Shown here: in pieces, positions 1-9,440 of the stretch
How positions within the stretch are numbered: the stretch's first letter is position 1
How the letters are laid out: every line of letters starts with the position of its first letter
DNA from: Rhizobium mongolense subsp. loessense
Lineage (GTDB): Bacteria; Pseudomonadota; Alphaproteobacteria; Rhizobiales; Rhizobiaceae
Assembly: GCF_900099775.1 (NCBI RefSeq)
Contig: NZ_FMTM01000001.1
Coordinates: 682,001-746,000 of the forward strand
Direction of reading: 5' to 3'
DNA: 64,000 nt
The notes under the pieces: generated by a model
What the model was told of the DNA's origin: nothing
The model's database searches: none
Seen by the model: only the letters and a program-made list of their open reading frames with translations
Translations under genes and position numbers: made by a program

Positions 1-209
1 TGTAGCCCACATGTGATGCCCACGTCGATCGAGCGCGATGGACAAGCTCTCGGGAGAAGACAGGGCACTCATCATGGCCGTGCGTCACGAGGTCGAGAAT
101 CTGACCCGCCGCGGTTCTGGGCCAAAAAGATAATGTATCGCGTGGAACCTGCTGAAAGACTGGCGGGCTGAAGCAAAAAGGAAGCAACGCGGTAGCAACC
201 TCGTCCGGT
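1..209. other. gene-free left edge
   Basis: No convincing gene. A 31-codon ORF runs from an ATG at 38 to a TAA at 131-133 on the plus strand. It has no clear ribosome binding site and no family I recognise. It could be the remnant of a longer gene. Confidence 0.4.
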
Positions 210-2105
210 CTATCTGCCGCAATCTATGTCCTTGTAGAGTAGGTATTCTGCTTCACTGAACCGGATGTCCGAATTGTCGAAGCAGAAGCGCTTGGGCACG
301 ATCCTAAAAAGATACCGCTTCCCGCATGACGCCGGGACATCCACCGAATACAATCGAGCTACGTTGGACGGCACGGGATCTGTCCATTTTTTGTGCCCGA
401 CGAAGGAAGCGTCTTCCAAGAGCGTCGCCGATCCCGAGCGGCCGACGCCTCCTGCCGCAGCGACGAAGCCCATTCCTTTCGCCTCGTCGATCGTTGGATA
501 TTCCTGCTGAGCCGGTGGTCCGCGGTCCAGCGGCACGTCCGTCGTCGCGAATGCCACGTTGAAACGTACGTCGTCGCGGGCTGGCACGTAGCCGTAGCCG
601 TTCAGGTACTTCCAGGAAATGCGCAGGATCTTTTGCGAACCACTCGCAGCGGCGGGGTCAGAGCGGACGTCGGCCGAAAAGTCCGCTGGCACGAAGGTGT
701 CGCTGCCGCCGCCCGGGGGCGGGCACTGGGTGAACAACGGCCTGTATCCACATTCGCTTCCCCCGAGGCCCCAAGCGCATTGGCTGAGACGCAACCATTC
801 CTCGTCGTTGAGTGCTCGCACGCCTTTCCATAGGTTGCCACCATGCTCAGGTGTCATCCATGGGCTGATCCTGCCCGCTCCAAAGGCGGAGGCCCATTCG
901 GTCCTGTGGTTCTGCACGAGCCCGAGGGCTACCTTTTGTGCGAAGAGGGCCGCGTTCTGCATCACCGTCGCGCTCGCGATGACAGGCGTCTTCCCAGTGG
1001 CGTCGGCGGCGAAACGGCGCCCTGACTCCAGCGTCGTAAGGCTGTGGCAGTCCGAGCACGGATGCCCGTCGATCAAGAAGGACCTGGCGTCAAGCAGCGT
1101 GCCGGCATGGACGGCCGCGTATCCCGAACCAATCACGCGAAACGGCAGGTCCTGCCTCGAGACGCGGCCCGGAAGGAAGTTACCCATGCTGAACACGGCG
1201 CGCGGATCGTGCCTGCTCTCGAAATAGCCGACCCTCGCCTGCTGCATGTGCGGATCGATGACGGTGGGTTTCTTGTTGTCATGACAGAGCACGCAATCGA
1301 CCTTGGCACTGCCGTCGTATAGCTCTTCAGCAGCGCGCCGCCCGGCAGCGTCTCCGTAGGATGTCCCGCCGGGTGGGGGGAAGCGGTCCCTCCAGTCGAA
1401 GACGGAGCGGTCCTTCCGGCCGTCGAGGAATGCGATTTCACCCGTGACGTCGTTGAACCCGATCGCGCTGTAGCGGGAGAACCGTGGATCCGTCTCCGTC
1501 CAGTAGGAATCCGCCTCGATTTCCAGGCTCTCGGACGATTTCCGGCATAGGAACAGCCACTGCACATGGTTGCGCGTGATCCGGCCGACCCGCGAGTTCA
1601 TTGCACAGAAAGTCACGTCCCCGGCGAGCGAAGGCTTGTCGCAGCGGTCGACGACAGTCGTCCACTTCACCAGGCGTCCTTCGACGTCACGGTGCGCAAA
1701 TTCGAGCGGAGCGCCTGCCTTGGAGGGATTTGGTTCCAGCCTTACAGCGTTTCCGTCAACCTCGAGACCGACCGGTCTGGAGTTCGGCCCCGTGCAGACG
1801 CCGTCCGGTATGGGGCCGAACACCGATCTGGCCTCGTCGCCGAATTTGGTCACCGGATCGGTGCTCGCCGTCGCCGGAGCCCACAACACGTCGCCGTTCC
1901 ACCGAAGAAGAAGGTCGTACGACGACACGGTTTGCGTAACGGCTGTTGCGGCTTTTGGGTCAGGAGCTGAGAAGGGTCCCGCTTCCTCGAGGGGCCTAGC
2001 GTGCAGTTCCCGAAGAGCGCGGATCTCCCAGCCAACGGGCAGAAAAACAGCGACCGCAATCGCCGCGGCAAGATGGACGAGGCGCCCCACGTTTCCTTCC
2101 CTCAT
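210..2105 (-). CDS. exported dihaem cytochrome c-like protein
   Basis: This 631-residue protein has an N-terminal hydrophobic segment (about residues 8-25) that should be a signal peptide or membrane anchor, so it probably acts in the periplasm. Two covalent haem c motifs of CxxCH type are visible, CVLCH near residue 270 and CSDCH near residue 349, which suggests a dihaem electron-transfer protein or oxidase. The region before the first haem has no domain I recognise. It lies 19 bp downstream of an exported SnoaL-like gene on the same strand, so the two are probably one transcription unit. The substrate cannot be inferred. Haem attachment would need the cell's cytochrome c maturation system, which is not in this window. 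Confidence 0.7.
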   Translation of the reverse strand: MREGNVGRLVHLAAAIAVAVFLPVGWEIRALRELHARPLEEAGPFSAPDPKAATAVTQTVSSYDLLLRWNGDVLWAPATASTDPVTKFGDEARSVFGPIPDGVCTGPNSRPVGLEVDGNAVRLEPNPSKAGAPLEFAHRDVEGRLVKWTTVVDRCDKPSLAGDVTFCAMNSRVGRITRNHVQWLFLCRKSSESLEIEADSYWTETDPRFSRYSAIGFNDVTGEIAFLDGRKDRSVFDWRDRFPPPGGTSYGDAAGRRAAEELYDGSAKVDCVLCHDNKKPTVIDPHMQQARVGYFESRHDPRAVFSMGNFLPGRVSRQDLPFRVIGSGYAAVHAGTLLDARSFLIDGHPCSDCHSLTTLESGRRFAADATGKTPVIASATVMQNAALFAQKVALGLVQNHRTEWASAFGAGRISPWMTPEHGGNLWKGVRALNDEEWLRLSQCAWGLGGSECGYRPLFTQCPPPGGGSDTFVPADFSADVRSDPAAASGSQKILRISWKYLNGYGYVPARDDVRFNVAFATTDVPLDRGPPAQQEYPTIDEAKGMGFVAAAGGVGRSGSATLLEDASFVGHKKWTDPVPSNVARLYSVDVPASCGKRYLFRIVPKRFCFDNSDIRFSEAEYLLYKDIDCGR

Positions 2106-2124
2106 TTGCCGCCGGCACAGATGA

Positions 2125-2706
2125 TCAACGCGCGCTGGCCTGAATCCCGGACTGGGAGGGAGCGACCTTGAGGATAACGAACTTCATCAAATCGCCGTCC
2201 TTTGTGATCGTTGCGTATAGCCTGGCCGTGTAGTCGAGTTGTGCCGCGCTGACCCCGATCGTCTCAATGGTCACCTGGACCGTCATAGCAACCTCGAAGG
2301 TGCTGCCGTCCCTCTTCCCAATCAGGATGCTGCTCAGCACCCGGGTGGCGCTGGAGTTCGAAGCGGCGAGGTTGGCGAACATCTTCTGGAATTCGTTTGC
2401 CAGCGACCCTGCCGAAACGGCAAGCACGGCATTCACATTGCCCGGGTCGCAGTGGAAGTACTGCCCCGTGTCTACGAACAAAGCGGCCAGCCCGTTGAAA
2501 TCGCGGTTGTCCATCGTCCATGCATATTGGCTGAGCAGGTCTATCACGTCGCGCCGCTCCTCCGGCGTGGGCGCGACTAATGACCCGCCGCGGTAGTCCC
2601 TCCAGGGCATCTGGCTTGCCCCGGGGCATTCGTTGGCCGCGAATGCAGGCGAGGCCGCAAGCAGCGAGAGAAGGGCTACAGCCCCGTAAAACGTAAATGC
2701 TTTCAC
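2125..2706 (-). CDS. exported SnoaL/NTF2-like protein
   Basis: I place the start at a GTG (2706) because an AGGGGGT-type Shine-Dalgarno sequence sits just upstream and translation then opens with a clean signal peptide (MKAFTFYG... ending ASPAFA). The mature protein, about 170 residues, begins with a region resembling SnoaL-like/NTF2 polyketide-cyclase folds: helix-rich start, the WTMDNRDFNGLAALF segment, then beta strands. Such domains are either small enzymes or ligand-binding proteins, and I cannot tell which applies here. It is the first gene of a likely two-gene unit with the dihaem protein, so the pair may work together in the periplasm. Confidence 0.65.
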   Translation of the reverse strand: MKAFTFYGAVALLSLLAASPAFAANECPGASQMPWRDYRGGSLVAPTPEERRDVIDLLSQYAWTMDNRDFNGLAALFVDTGQYFHCDPGNVNAVLAVSAGSLANEFQKMFANLAASNSSATRVLSSILIGKRDGSTFEVAMTVQVTIETIGVSAAQLDYTARLYATITKDGDLMKFVILKVAPSQSGIQASAR

Positions 2707-2947
2707 GTTGACCCCCTCTGTGCTGCCCGCCGCAGGTCCGGCCCGTTCCCTACGCCATTCCATAACCATGCACTACCAACGGACCGCACCAAACGTTCTC
2801 GCAGCACTGCAAGTATACGCGGCCACACCATGCGGCCGCGCCTAGAATAAACTCAAGTTGTTGAATGACATCGGTTAGGAGAGTAGCTTGAACTGAAGAA
2901 ATGCGCAAGTTGAGTTGCAGCTCTGTTTCAACTGGGTGGGTCCGGCG

Positions 2948-5674
2948 ATGAACGACGTCACCTCATGGCCGAGATCGGGTTGCCGCATTTGGCGGACAAA
3001 TTCGTCGATGCGCAGATCGACTTCAACACGCTCGCGCTGCTTTCTGATCAGGATCTGCGCGAACTCTGCGTCCCCATAGGCCCCCGCCGCAAGCTGCTTG
3101 CAGCGATTGCTGCGCTCGGCAGTTCGGCGCGGCAGCCCGGGGGTGATCGGACTCCAGTCGAACGGCGGCAGTTAACGATCCTGGTGGGAGACATGGTCGG
3201 CTCGACGACCCTGAGGACTTCAGCCAGCTCACGCAGACATTCCTTTCGCGCTGCAGCGGGCTTGCAAGGTCGCACGGGGGCTTCGTTTCCAACTATGTCG
3301 GTGACGCGCTGCAGGTCCTGTTCGGCTTCCCTGCGGCGGAGGAGAACGACGGCGAGCGCGCGATACACTTGGCGCTCGACATCGTGGCGACCGTTCCACA
3401 GATAGAGACGCCGGACGGTTTGCGCCTTGGCGTGAGGATTGGGGTCGCAAGCGGTCTGGTCGTCGTCGGCGATATTGAGGGTGCGCCTGCCGGGATTTCA
3501 ACGGTGGCGTTCGGGTATGTCCCGAATCTCGCGCACCGACTTCAGGCGATAGCCGTACCGAACGGCATCTATGTCGACGAGAACACCTACCAAACAACGG
3601 CGGGCGCCTTCGAGTACGCCGATGTCGGCGGGAAGACCCTGAAGGGCTTTAGCGGTCCCATTCACATCTGTCGCGCCCTCAAGCCGATTGCGAGGCAATA
3701 CCGCTTTGCGGGGGAACTCCAATCGACGCCGCTGGTGGGGAGGAAGAGCGAGTTGCAGGCAGTCGGGACCCTCTGGGACGCCGTGCGAGCTGACGGCAAC
3801 GGGCGGATCGCATTGATAAGCGGCGAGGCGGGGATCAGTAAATCGCGCCTGCTCTACGAGGTTGGAAGAAGCTTTCCCGGATAGAAGGCGCTCGTTGCGC
3901 AGTGCGCCCCCGCCTTCACCAACAGCGCGCTCTTTCCGTTCTTGAGACTGCTCAAGCAGGAGGTTGGCATTACGGAGGACACGCCGCTGCCGTCTGAGAG
4001 GCTGCGGGCCGCTCTGTCGGCCAGCACCGTCCCCTTGTCGATCTCGTATCCGATCTTCACACGGTTTCTGGCGGTTGAACCGGATTACGAGCCGTCCAGG
4101 CTCGCCGCGTCCGAACAGGAGGCCGCGATCAGCCAAGTGTTTTCGGACTGGCTTCGGCAATTGGCGAGCGCCAGGCCCCTGATGTTCTTTGTGGAGGACG
4201 AACAATGGATCGACCCTTCCTCCGGCAAGCTCCTCCAGACGCTCGCCTACGGCGTCGCGCAGTTTCCGGTGCTCCTCCTGGTGACCTCGCGCGAAAGCCG
4301 GACGAGGGCCGAGTTCGACAAAGCCGTCACTGTGCACCTTGCTCTCGAGCGGTTCTCCCGGGGGAGGCTGGCGAGTTCGTCCAGCATGTCGTCGAAGGGG
4401 GCCATCTGTCTTCCGGCGTCGTCTCGACGCTTCTCAGCAAAGCCGAAGGTGTTCCCCCCTATCTCGAGGAACTAGCCCAGTCGGCCCTTATGCTTGCTGC
4501 CCATTCGTCCGACCCGTCCGAGACGAAGGCGGAGAGCGACGTAGCCGTCCCCATCTCACTCCAGTCCGCGCTCATGTCTCGTCTGGATAAGCTCGGCGCG
4601 GTCAAGGCGGTCGCGCAGACTGCGGCTGTGATCGGCCGGGAATTCGACCTGAAGACGCTCGCTCATGTCGTCGGTCTCTCGAGCGAGGTCTACGCGCCAT
4701 ACGGATACATGACCGACGAAGGCAGCGACGCGTACCGGAACGTCATGCGACTTAGCGAGGCTACCCGAGATCCGGAGGCGGCAATCCGGGCACTGGATGG
4801 CCTGTTCGGCACTTCGTTCAACTCCGCCCGGTTCTCGGACGCGGAATGGGCGAGCAACCAGCTCAAGGAGATTGGCCGCAGGGATAGCAATATTAAAGCT
4901 CTTGTACTCGGACTGCAGTTCGGGGGCATGTGCGCTTTCGCGCGCGGCAGGTTTCCGCAGGCACGAGAGGTATTGCTGGAGGCTCTCGAGCACCGCGAGC
5001 ATGCCCATGAGGTCGGAAGTGACTTTCCAAGCATGTCGATGCTCTATCTCTCGTGGACGCTGCAAATACTTGGGGAGGCCGACACGGCCATGGAATTGTT
5101 CCACGCGGCTGAAATGGAGACCCGCGGGCAAGCGGACTACCGCCTCGCTGCGTATCTGGGCAACGGCTGCATACTGATGTCTCTTCGCCAGGATGTAGCG
5201 ACGCTCGCGAGGCTGGTGGACGAACTCGTGCCACTCGCGACACGCAACGGATTTCAGCTTTGGCTCAACTTCGCTTCGTTTTTTTCCGGGTGGGTCAAGG
5301 CCGCAAGCAGCCAGGACTCCTCCTGCCTCGCACAGATGAAGCAGATCTGCGATAACATGGGCGATCAGGAGGTCGATAAGACATGCTATCTGGGCGTGCT
5401 TACCGATAGCTACCTTCGAATGGGACGGATTGACGAGGCGACAGCCGCCCTTGACCAGGGGCTGAAGCTCGCAGGGCGTACCGGTGAGCACTACTACATG
5501 CCCGAGCTGCTTCGCTTAAGAGGAGAACTGCTGAGGCAGACGGATCGGCCCGCTGCGGCCAAGAGATCGTTTGAGGAGGCGATCTCTTTCGCACGCGATC
5601 AAGGGGCCAAGGCATGGGAGGCGAGAGCCAAGCCGTCACTTGATTTGCTTTCATCTGATCCACCGCAAAGATAG
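2948..5674 (+). pseudogene. decayed SAM-adenylate cyclase-ATPase-TPR protein
   Basis: Pieces of one large regulatory protein can be followed in order across frames: an N-terminal SAM domain (2948-3140), a class III cyclase domain (DMVGST near 3190, then YVGDALQV in another frame), an AAA/STAND-type ATPase, and C-terminal TPR repeats to 5674. Lesions visible: a frame change after the Trp codon near 2968; a second near 3205 that removes a few residues of the cyclase core; a Walker A glycine replaced by serine (GEAGISKS); an in-frame TAG at 3882-3884; a frame change in a five-G run at 4360-4364; and an apparent in-frame deletion near 4690 joining the ATPase helical region to the TPRs. One shift could be a sequencing error, but this many cannot. 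The longest intact piece (4205-5674) has no good start of its own. Confidence 0.85.
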
Positions 5675-5870
5675 AGGATGCAAGATCGGGGTACGGTGTG
5701 CCCGTACTGCCGCTGACCGACCACTTGACGATCGGCCGCCCTTCGTGGGTCCTGCCGACGACGATGTGGGTAGCGCGCCGCGGAAGCTCTCCGTCGGGCG
5801 TGGGCGGCACCACTTCCCCCCGCTCGACGCGCCCTTTGACGAATGCCTTGGATGGCTCGTCGTTGGGCAC
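5400..5870 (-). CDS. possible hypothetical protein downstream of the peptidase
   Basis: From about 5900 down to 5640 one minus-strand frame reads like a real protein: charged, non-repetitive, with a strand-like ATHIVVGRTHEG stretch. It begins just after the metallopeptidase stop, so it could be the next gene of that operon. The start is unclear: GTG at 5870 is one option, and a rarer codon nearer the peptidase stop is another. Below about 5640 the frame runs antisense to the decayed TPR gene and loses its natural composition, so the true C-terminus may be missing. I do not recognise a family. Confidence 0.28.
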   Translation of the reverse strand: MPNDEPSKAFVKGRVERGEVVPPTPDGELPRRATHIVVGRTHEGRPIVKWSVSGSTGTPYPDLASSIFAVDQMKANQVTAWLSPPMPWPLDRVRKRSPPQTISWPQRADPSASAVLLLSEAARACSSAHRYALRASAPGQGRLSPRQSVPFEGSYR

Positions 5871-5922
5871 GACGACGGTTTGGTCTGGCGGGTTTCCTGC
5901 TGCGTCACCCAGTTGTTCCTTT

Positions 5923-7431
5923 CTAGTGGCTGACGCCGCGCGCGCAGAGGCCGCAGTTGAAAAGTCGGCGCTCAAGGCGCGCGCCCCCGTCGACCTTGAC
6001 GAGTGCGTGGGTCTTGGTCTTGTGGTTGCGCACCAGCCGGCGCTCCGGGTCGACGACCGTGCCGTAGTCGATCTGGCCACTCATGAAGAGGTCGTCGACG
6101 AAGGCCTTGGCCGCCGCAGTTCCGCTCGGGGGTGCGATTGGCTCGGCATTGAAGCCGGCGGACGTCACGACAAATTCGCGCGGCTCGGCCGCGGCCTCCA
6201 CGAAGAGCACGCCGTCGATGCCATACTGGGACGCCGGCAGCCCGACCATCGGTAGGGGCTCTCGCTCGGCCCTAGCCGATTTTGCCGCCGCGGTGAGCGA
6301 CTTGACCTTCGCCATCATTGGCAGCGAGGACGCGGATTGCAGGGAAAGGATGCTTCTCCCCACGAACACGCCCCTGGCAATCGACGAATAGGTCGGGTCT
6401 GCCTGGGCCGCGATTACCATGTTTGCAGCGACTTGGGCGTAGCAGTTGGTGACGACTGGCGACGACCACTTCACACCTTGAACGAGAAATCCGGCGAGGT
6501 CGTCGGCGACGGCAAGCAACTCTGTCTCGGTTGGTGCCCCCGGGTTGGCCGCCTTCGCGGCGAGCGAAACCCCGAGAATCTCGAAGAAGGCGCCCGTGAA
6601 AATACGCGAGAAGGAGTGCGGCTTCGACGAAAGCTGCGACAAGGGCGCTGCACTCGGGAGCGTCATCGGGTCCTGATAGTTGAACGAGTTGACCGCACTG
6701 CGCAGGCAGTCCGCCTCGGCCAGATCAGGATCCTGCGCGCGGAGAGCGGTTCCGAGCTGCTCCGCGAGCCTTGAGAGACGCGACGTCGTGTACAGGTTTC
6801 CGCCACTGACGGCGAGGACAGCGGTCCGCAGCGACGGAATCTGGATAGCCGACATCAAGGCACTGATGTCGCCGAAGGACTCATGAAAGGCCGCGATCTC
6901 CTTGCTGGCGACGTCCCATAGCTCGGGCATGAACGCGTCAAGCACGGCGTGGCCCACTTCGTGACAGCTTACGTCGGGACTTTCGCAGGTGAAGACCGTT
7001 CCAATCGCACCCGGACCGTGGAAGAAGTTCAACGCAGTCCGATTGTAGTTGGCGTCGAGGTCGAATCCGTTGTCGAGCACGACGTTGAGGCTCGGCCCCC
7101 CTTGCCATTGCGTCAGCGGTACCCGTTGCGCCCAATAGTCGGCGCCTCGCCTCAACGCGGCCGCGGTGGCCCAATAACGGAACTCGGACGTTCCGTGTGC
7201 GTAGACGGCAGGCGGCGGCCCCCCCGCTGGGAACGAGAACGCAAGGGGAAGTTTGGAAAGATCCGGTGTTGGCACCGTCAGACCCACAGCCGTTTCAGGA
7301 TCGTCCTCCCACGTGCTCACCGTTCCAGCAGGAGTGTAGGAAGATGCATTCGTCTTTGGGGTCTTGGTCTTCGCGGCAGCGGTTGCCGGCTTCGTCAGGG
7401 CTTTTTTGGATTTCCTGGGCGTTTGAGACAT
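5923..7431 (-). CDS. thermolysin-like zinc metallopeptidase (gluzincin)
   Basis: A 502-residue protein if the ATG at 7431 is used; it has a GGGAAAGGG purine run 8 bases upstream. An in-frame GTG at 7458 is the alternative. The N-terminus is a Lys/Ala/Thr-rich, probably disordered tail with no obvious signal peptide. The zinc site is clear: HEVGH at residues 157-161, followed by HESFGD with the third ligand near Glu184. The HExxH plus downstream Glu in an E-S-F-x-D context is the arrangement of the M4/M36 peptidases. Unlike secreted thermolysins it shows no recognisable propeptide, so it may be cytoplasmic or use another export route. The substrate is unknown. Confidence 0.65.
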   Translation of the reverse strand: MSQTPRKSKKALTKPATAAAKTKTPKTNASSYTPAGTVSTWEDDPETAVGLTVPTPDLSKLPLAFSFPAGGPPPAVYAHGTSEFRYWATAAALRRGADYWAQRVPLTQWQGGPSLNVVLDNGFDLDANYNRTALNFFHGPGAIGTVFTCESPDVSCHEVGHAVLDAFMPELWDVASKEIAAFHESFGDISALMSAIQIPSLRTAVLAVSGGNLYTTSRLSRLAEQLGTALRAQDPDLAEADCLRSAVNSFNYQDPMTLPSAAPLSQLSSKPHSFSRIFTGAFFEILGVSLAAKAANPGAPTETELLAVADDLAGFLVQGVKWSSPVVTNCYAQVAANMVIAAQADPTYSSIARGVFVGRSILSLQSASSLPMMAKVKSLTAAAKSARAEREPLPMVGLPASQYGIDGVLFVEAAAEPREFVVTSAGFNAEPIAPPSGTAAAKAFVDDLFMSGQIDYGTVVDPERRLVRNHKTKTHALVKVDGGARLERRLFNCGLCARGVSH

Positions 7432-7473
7432 GCGCATGCCCTTTCCCAAATGTTGCACTTGATTGAACGATGA

Positions 7474-7950
7474 CTATTTCGGCGCAAAAGATACGGTGTG
7501 AGCGCCTTCCTGCGCCTTCACGGCGGCGCGCACCAAAGCGTCATGGGCCTGGAAGGTCAGACACTGCCTTGCTGGTCCATTTCTCCAGGCCCTCCAATCG
7601 CTAATCTGGACGATGACGATCCCACTGTCCGGGTAGATGTGGACGAACTGGCCGTCCCGACCGATCGCAGTGAAGTCAGAGACGCCACGTCGGAACCACC
7701 AGAAGTACCGGTATGCCAGAGGGCAGCCGGCATTCTGATAGCGATTGTTCGCGTCGATCACGTCGCCGGTGCTTCTCCTGGTTGCTACGTCGAACCACGC
7801 TTCCGGAATGATCTGGCGACGGCCCACCCTTCCTTTGTTCAGAACCAAGACACCGAACCGCGCGAGGTCACCGACCTCCGATTTGAAACTGCACGACCCG
7901 ATCGCGTTTCCGTCCCGATCGATGCCCCACGATAATTCAGCTTGCAATTC
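7474..7950 (-). pseudogene. C-terminal remnant of a beta-lactamase-family serine hydrolase
   Basis: The readable part begins with LSWGIDRDGN and continues through DLARFGVLVLNKGR, IIPEAWF and a final IGRDGQFVHIYP stretch. These are conserved landmarks in the C-terminal half of class C beta-lactamase/6-aminohexanoate-dimer hydrolase proteins. The N-terminal half with the catalytic SxxK serine is absent: upstream, the frame opens into unrelated sequence to 8124. I therefore read it as a 5'-truncated remnant. It sits 42 bp upstream of the metallopeptidase start on the same strand. Confidence 0.65.
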
Positions 7951-8575
7951 GACGGATAAGACAAACAGCCGCATCTTTGCCCCTGACGCGCAAGTTAGAT
8001 CCATCCATGAGCATGCGTTAAAATATGCAACCTGTCGAGGCGCAATTGCCATGCGTGCAACTACGATTGCTGCTACTTCGCGCTTATACTTGCTTGTCGG
8101 AGAGGTATGACTCGTGATGAACAACCGCGAGACTCAATCAGGATATATCCGAGACGCAAAACGGCCGAGACGATTGTCTGCTTTCGGCGCAGAAGTCGAC
8201 GCAACGCATTTCAAGGTTAGCGGCTGGAATCGACCCGAAGACGACCTTGGCCCGCCGGATCATGAATGGCAGCCCTACGCCCGCAACTGCCCTTTCCGAC
8301 CCCCGCGCCGGATCCCGATATCTGCCACGCGGGCCTTGCAGTTGTTGTCCGGCTGTTTGCGCATGTCACATGGTAATAGCCACAGCCGCGTGACCGGCGA
8401 TCCTGGTTCATTGAGGTCGAACCGTCCGCAAGAAACGCCCTCTCCGAATCGGGCTTCCGCGCCCTTAACGGAAATAATTGACAGTCCAACCAAAACGGCG
8501 CTCCGTGGTTCGACGGCGATGGATCTTGGCACCCTTGGTTGATGCCGGCCCTCGCCGTTACGATAGGAGGATGCA
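7951..8575. other. gene-free stretch
   Basis: Open frames here on both strands have shadow-like composition and no ribosome binding sites. A TTGACA-like box near 8478 could belong to a promoter for the small gene at 8576, but no matching -10 box is evident. Confidence 0.4.
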
Positions 8576-8842
8576 ATGCCGACAGTCATTGGCCACCATA
8601 ACATCTCAAAGGGAACGAAGCACTGGCTCGACTCGCCAAAGCGCAAAGAGCTTTTTGGTCCGCTCGGCGTGACCAACATACGAACATTTGTAGATCCACA
8701 AAATCCGTCTCGGGTGGCCGTTCTTATGGACGTTCCGGACATGGACGCCATGATGAAGGCTATGCAGAGCAAGGAAGCCGCGGATGCGATGGCCTTCGAT
8801 GGAGTGGTGCCAGAGTCCTTGGTGATCCTGGTCGAATCGTAA
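8576..8842 (+). CDS. small conserved-looking hypothetical protein
   Basis: An 88-residue protein with a strong Shine-Dalgarno sequence (AGGAGG, 6 bases before the ATG). The predicted alternation of strands and helices (IRTFVDPQNPSRVAVLMDVPD, then a helix rich in Met, Ala and Lys) suggests a small alpha/beta fold of the ferredoxin-like or dimeric alpha/beta-barrel type. No catalytic residues can be named. It stands alone between two gene-poor stretches. The ribosome binding site and protein-like composition favour it over the antisense frame at 8275-8772. Confidence 0.6.
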   Translation: MPTVIGHHNISKGTKHWLDSPKRKELFGPLGVTNIRTFVDPQNPSRVAVLMDVPDMDAMMKAMQSKEAADAMAFDGVVPESLVILVES

Positions 8843-9440
8843 AGGCGATTGCACTGCTGGCCAGGGTTAGTAGGGTTTGGTCAGCGGTTGCCGCGCGGCT
8901 CCGGTCATTCTGGAAAGCGCCCATTATCGGCGTAGAGCCCGCTGGCCACTGGCTTCAAGAGCGGGCCCTGTGCGTGAGCGCCGACGTTGGTCTCGGTCGC
9001 CAAGATCAGCCGATACAGCTTGCGCAACCCAATGTCGGCTCAAGTCAGCAAAGCAACTATTCCGCGCGTTCACGCTGGACTTCCGCTTGCCACCCGATTC
9101 GGACCCTGACGTGCGAGGCTCGCTTTAGGCCCCAAGAGCGGAAATTATTTCCGTTTCCGCGCGCCGGTTGAGTGAGGCCCTGCGCCGGGGCACAAAGATG
9201 GCATCCACGGTCGCCCGCGACGGAAAAACAGAGGGAATTCAAAGGCGATCTCGCTAAGCATTTGAAATGATGTGAGAATCAATGTTCCCCAGCCAATCAC
9301 ACCCAGGTCGTGAACCGACCTCATTATGTCAACGACGTAGCGTTATCTTCGCCTCGTGGATGTCCCGCTTGCGATGCCAAGCCGATCGAAGAACACCGCA
9401 CGGATTGCTTCCTGACTTCAGCGCATCTTCCTCGTGTTCG
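8843..9440. other. gene-free stretch containing a perfect palindrome
   Basis: I see no gene in these roughly 600 bases. A perfect 15-base palindrome, CGGAAATTATTTCCG, lies at 9139-9153, and a related half-site (CGGAAATAATT) lies at about 8468 before the small gene at 8576. It could be a regulator site left over from, or serving, neighbouring genes. Confidence 0.35.

Noticed and set aside
38..133. 31-codon ORF at the left edge
   Set aside because: No ribosome binding site and no family; kept only as a note on the gene-free edge.
8275..8772. 165-codon minus-strand frame over the small gene at 8576
   Set aside because: The plus gene has a strong Shine-Dalgarno sequence and protein-like composition; the minus frame does not.
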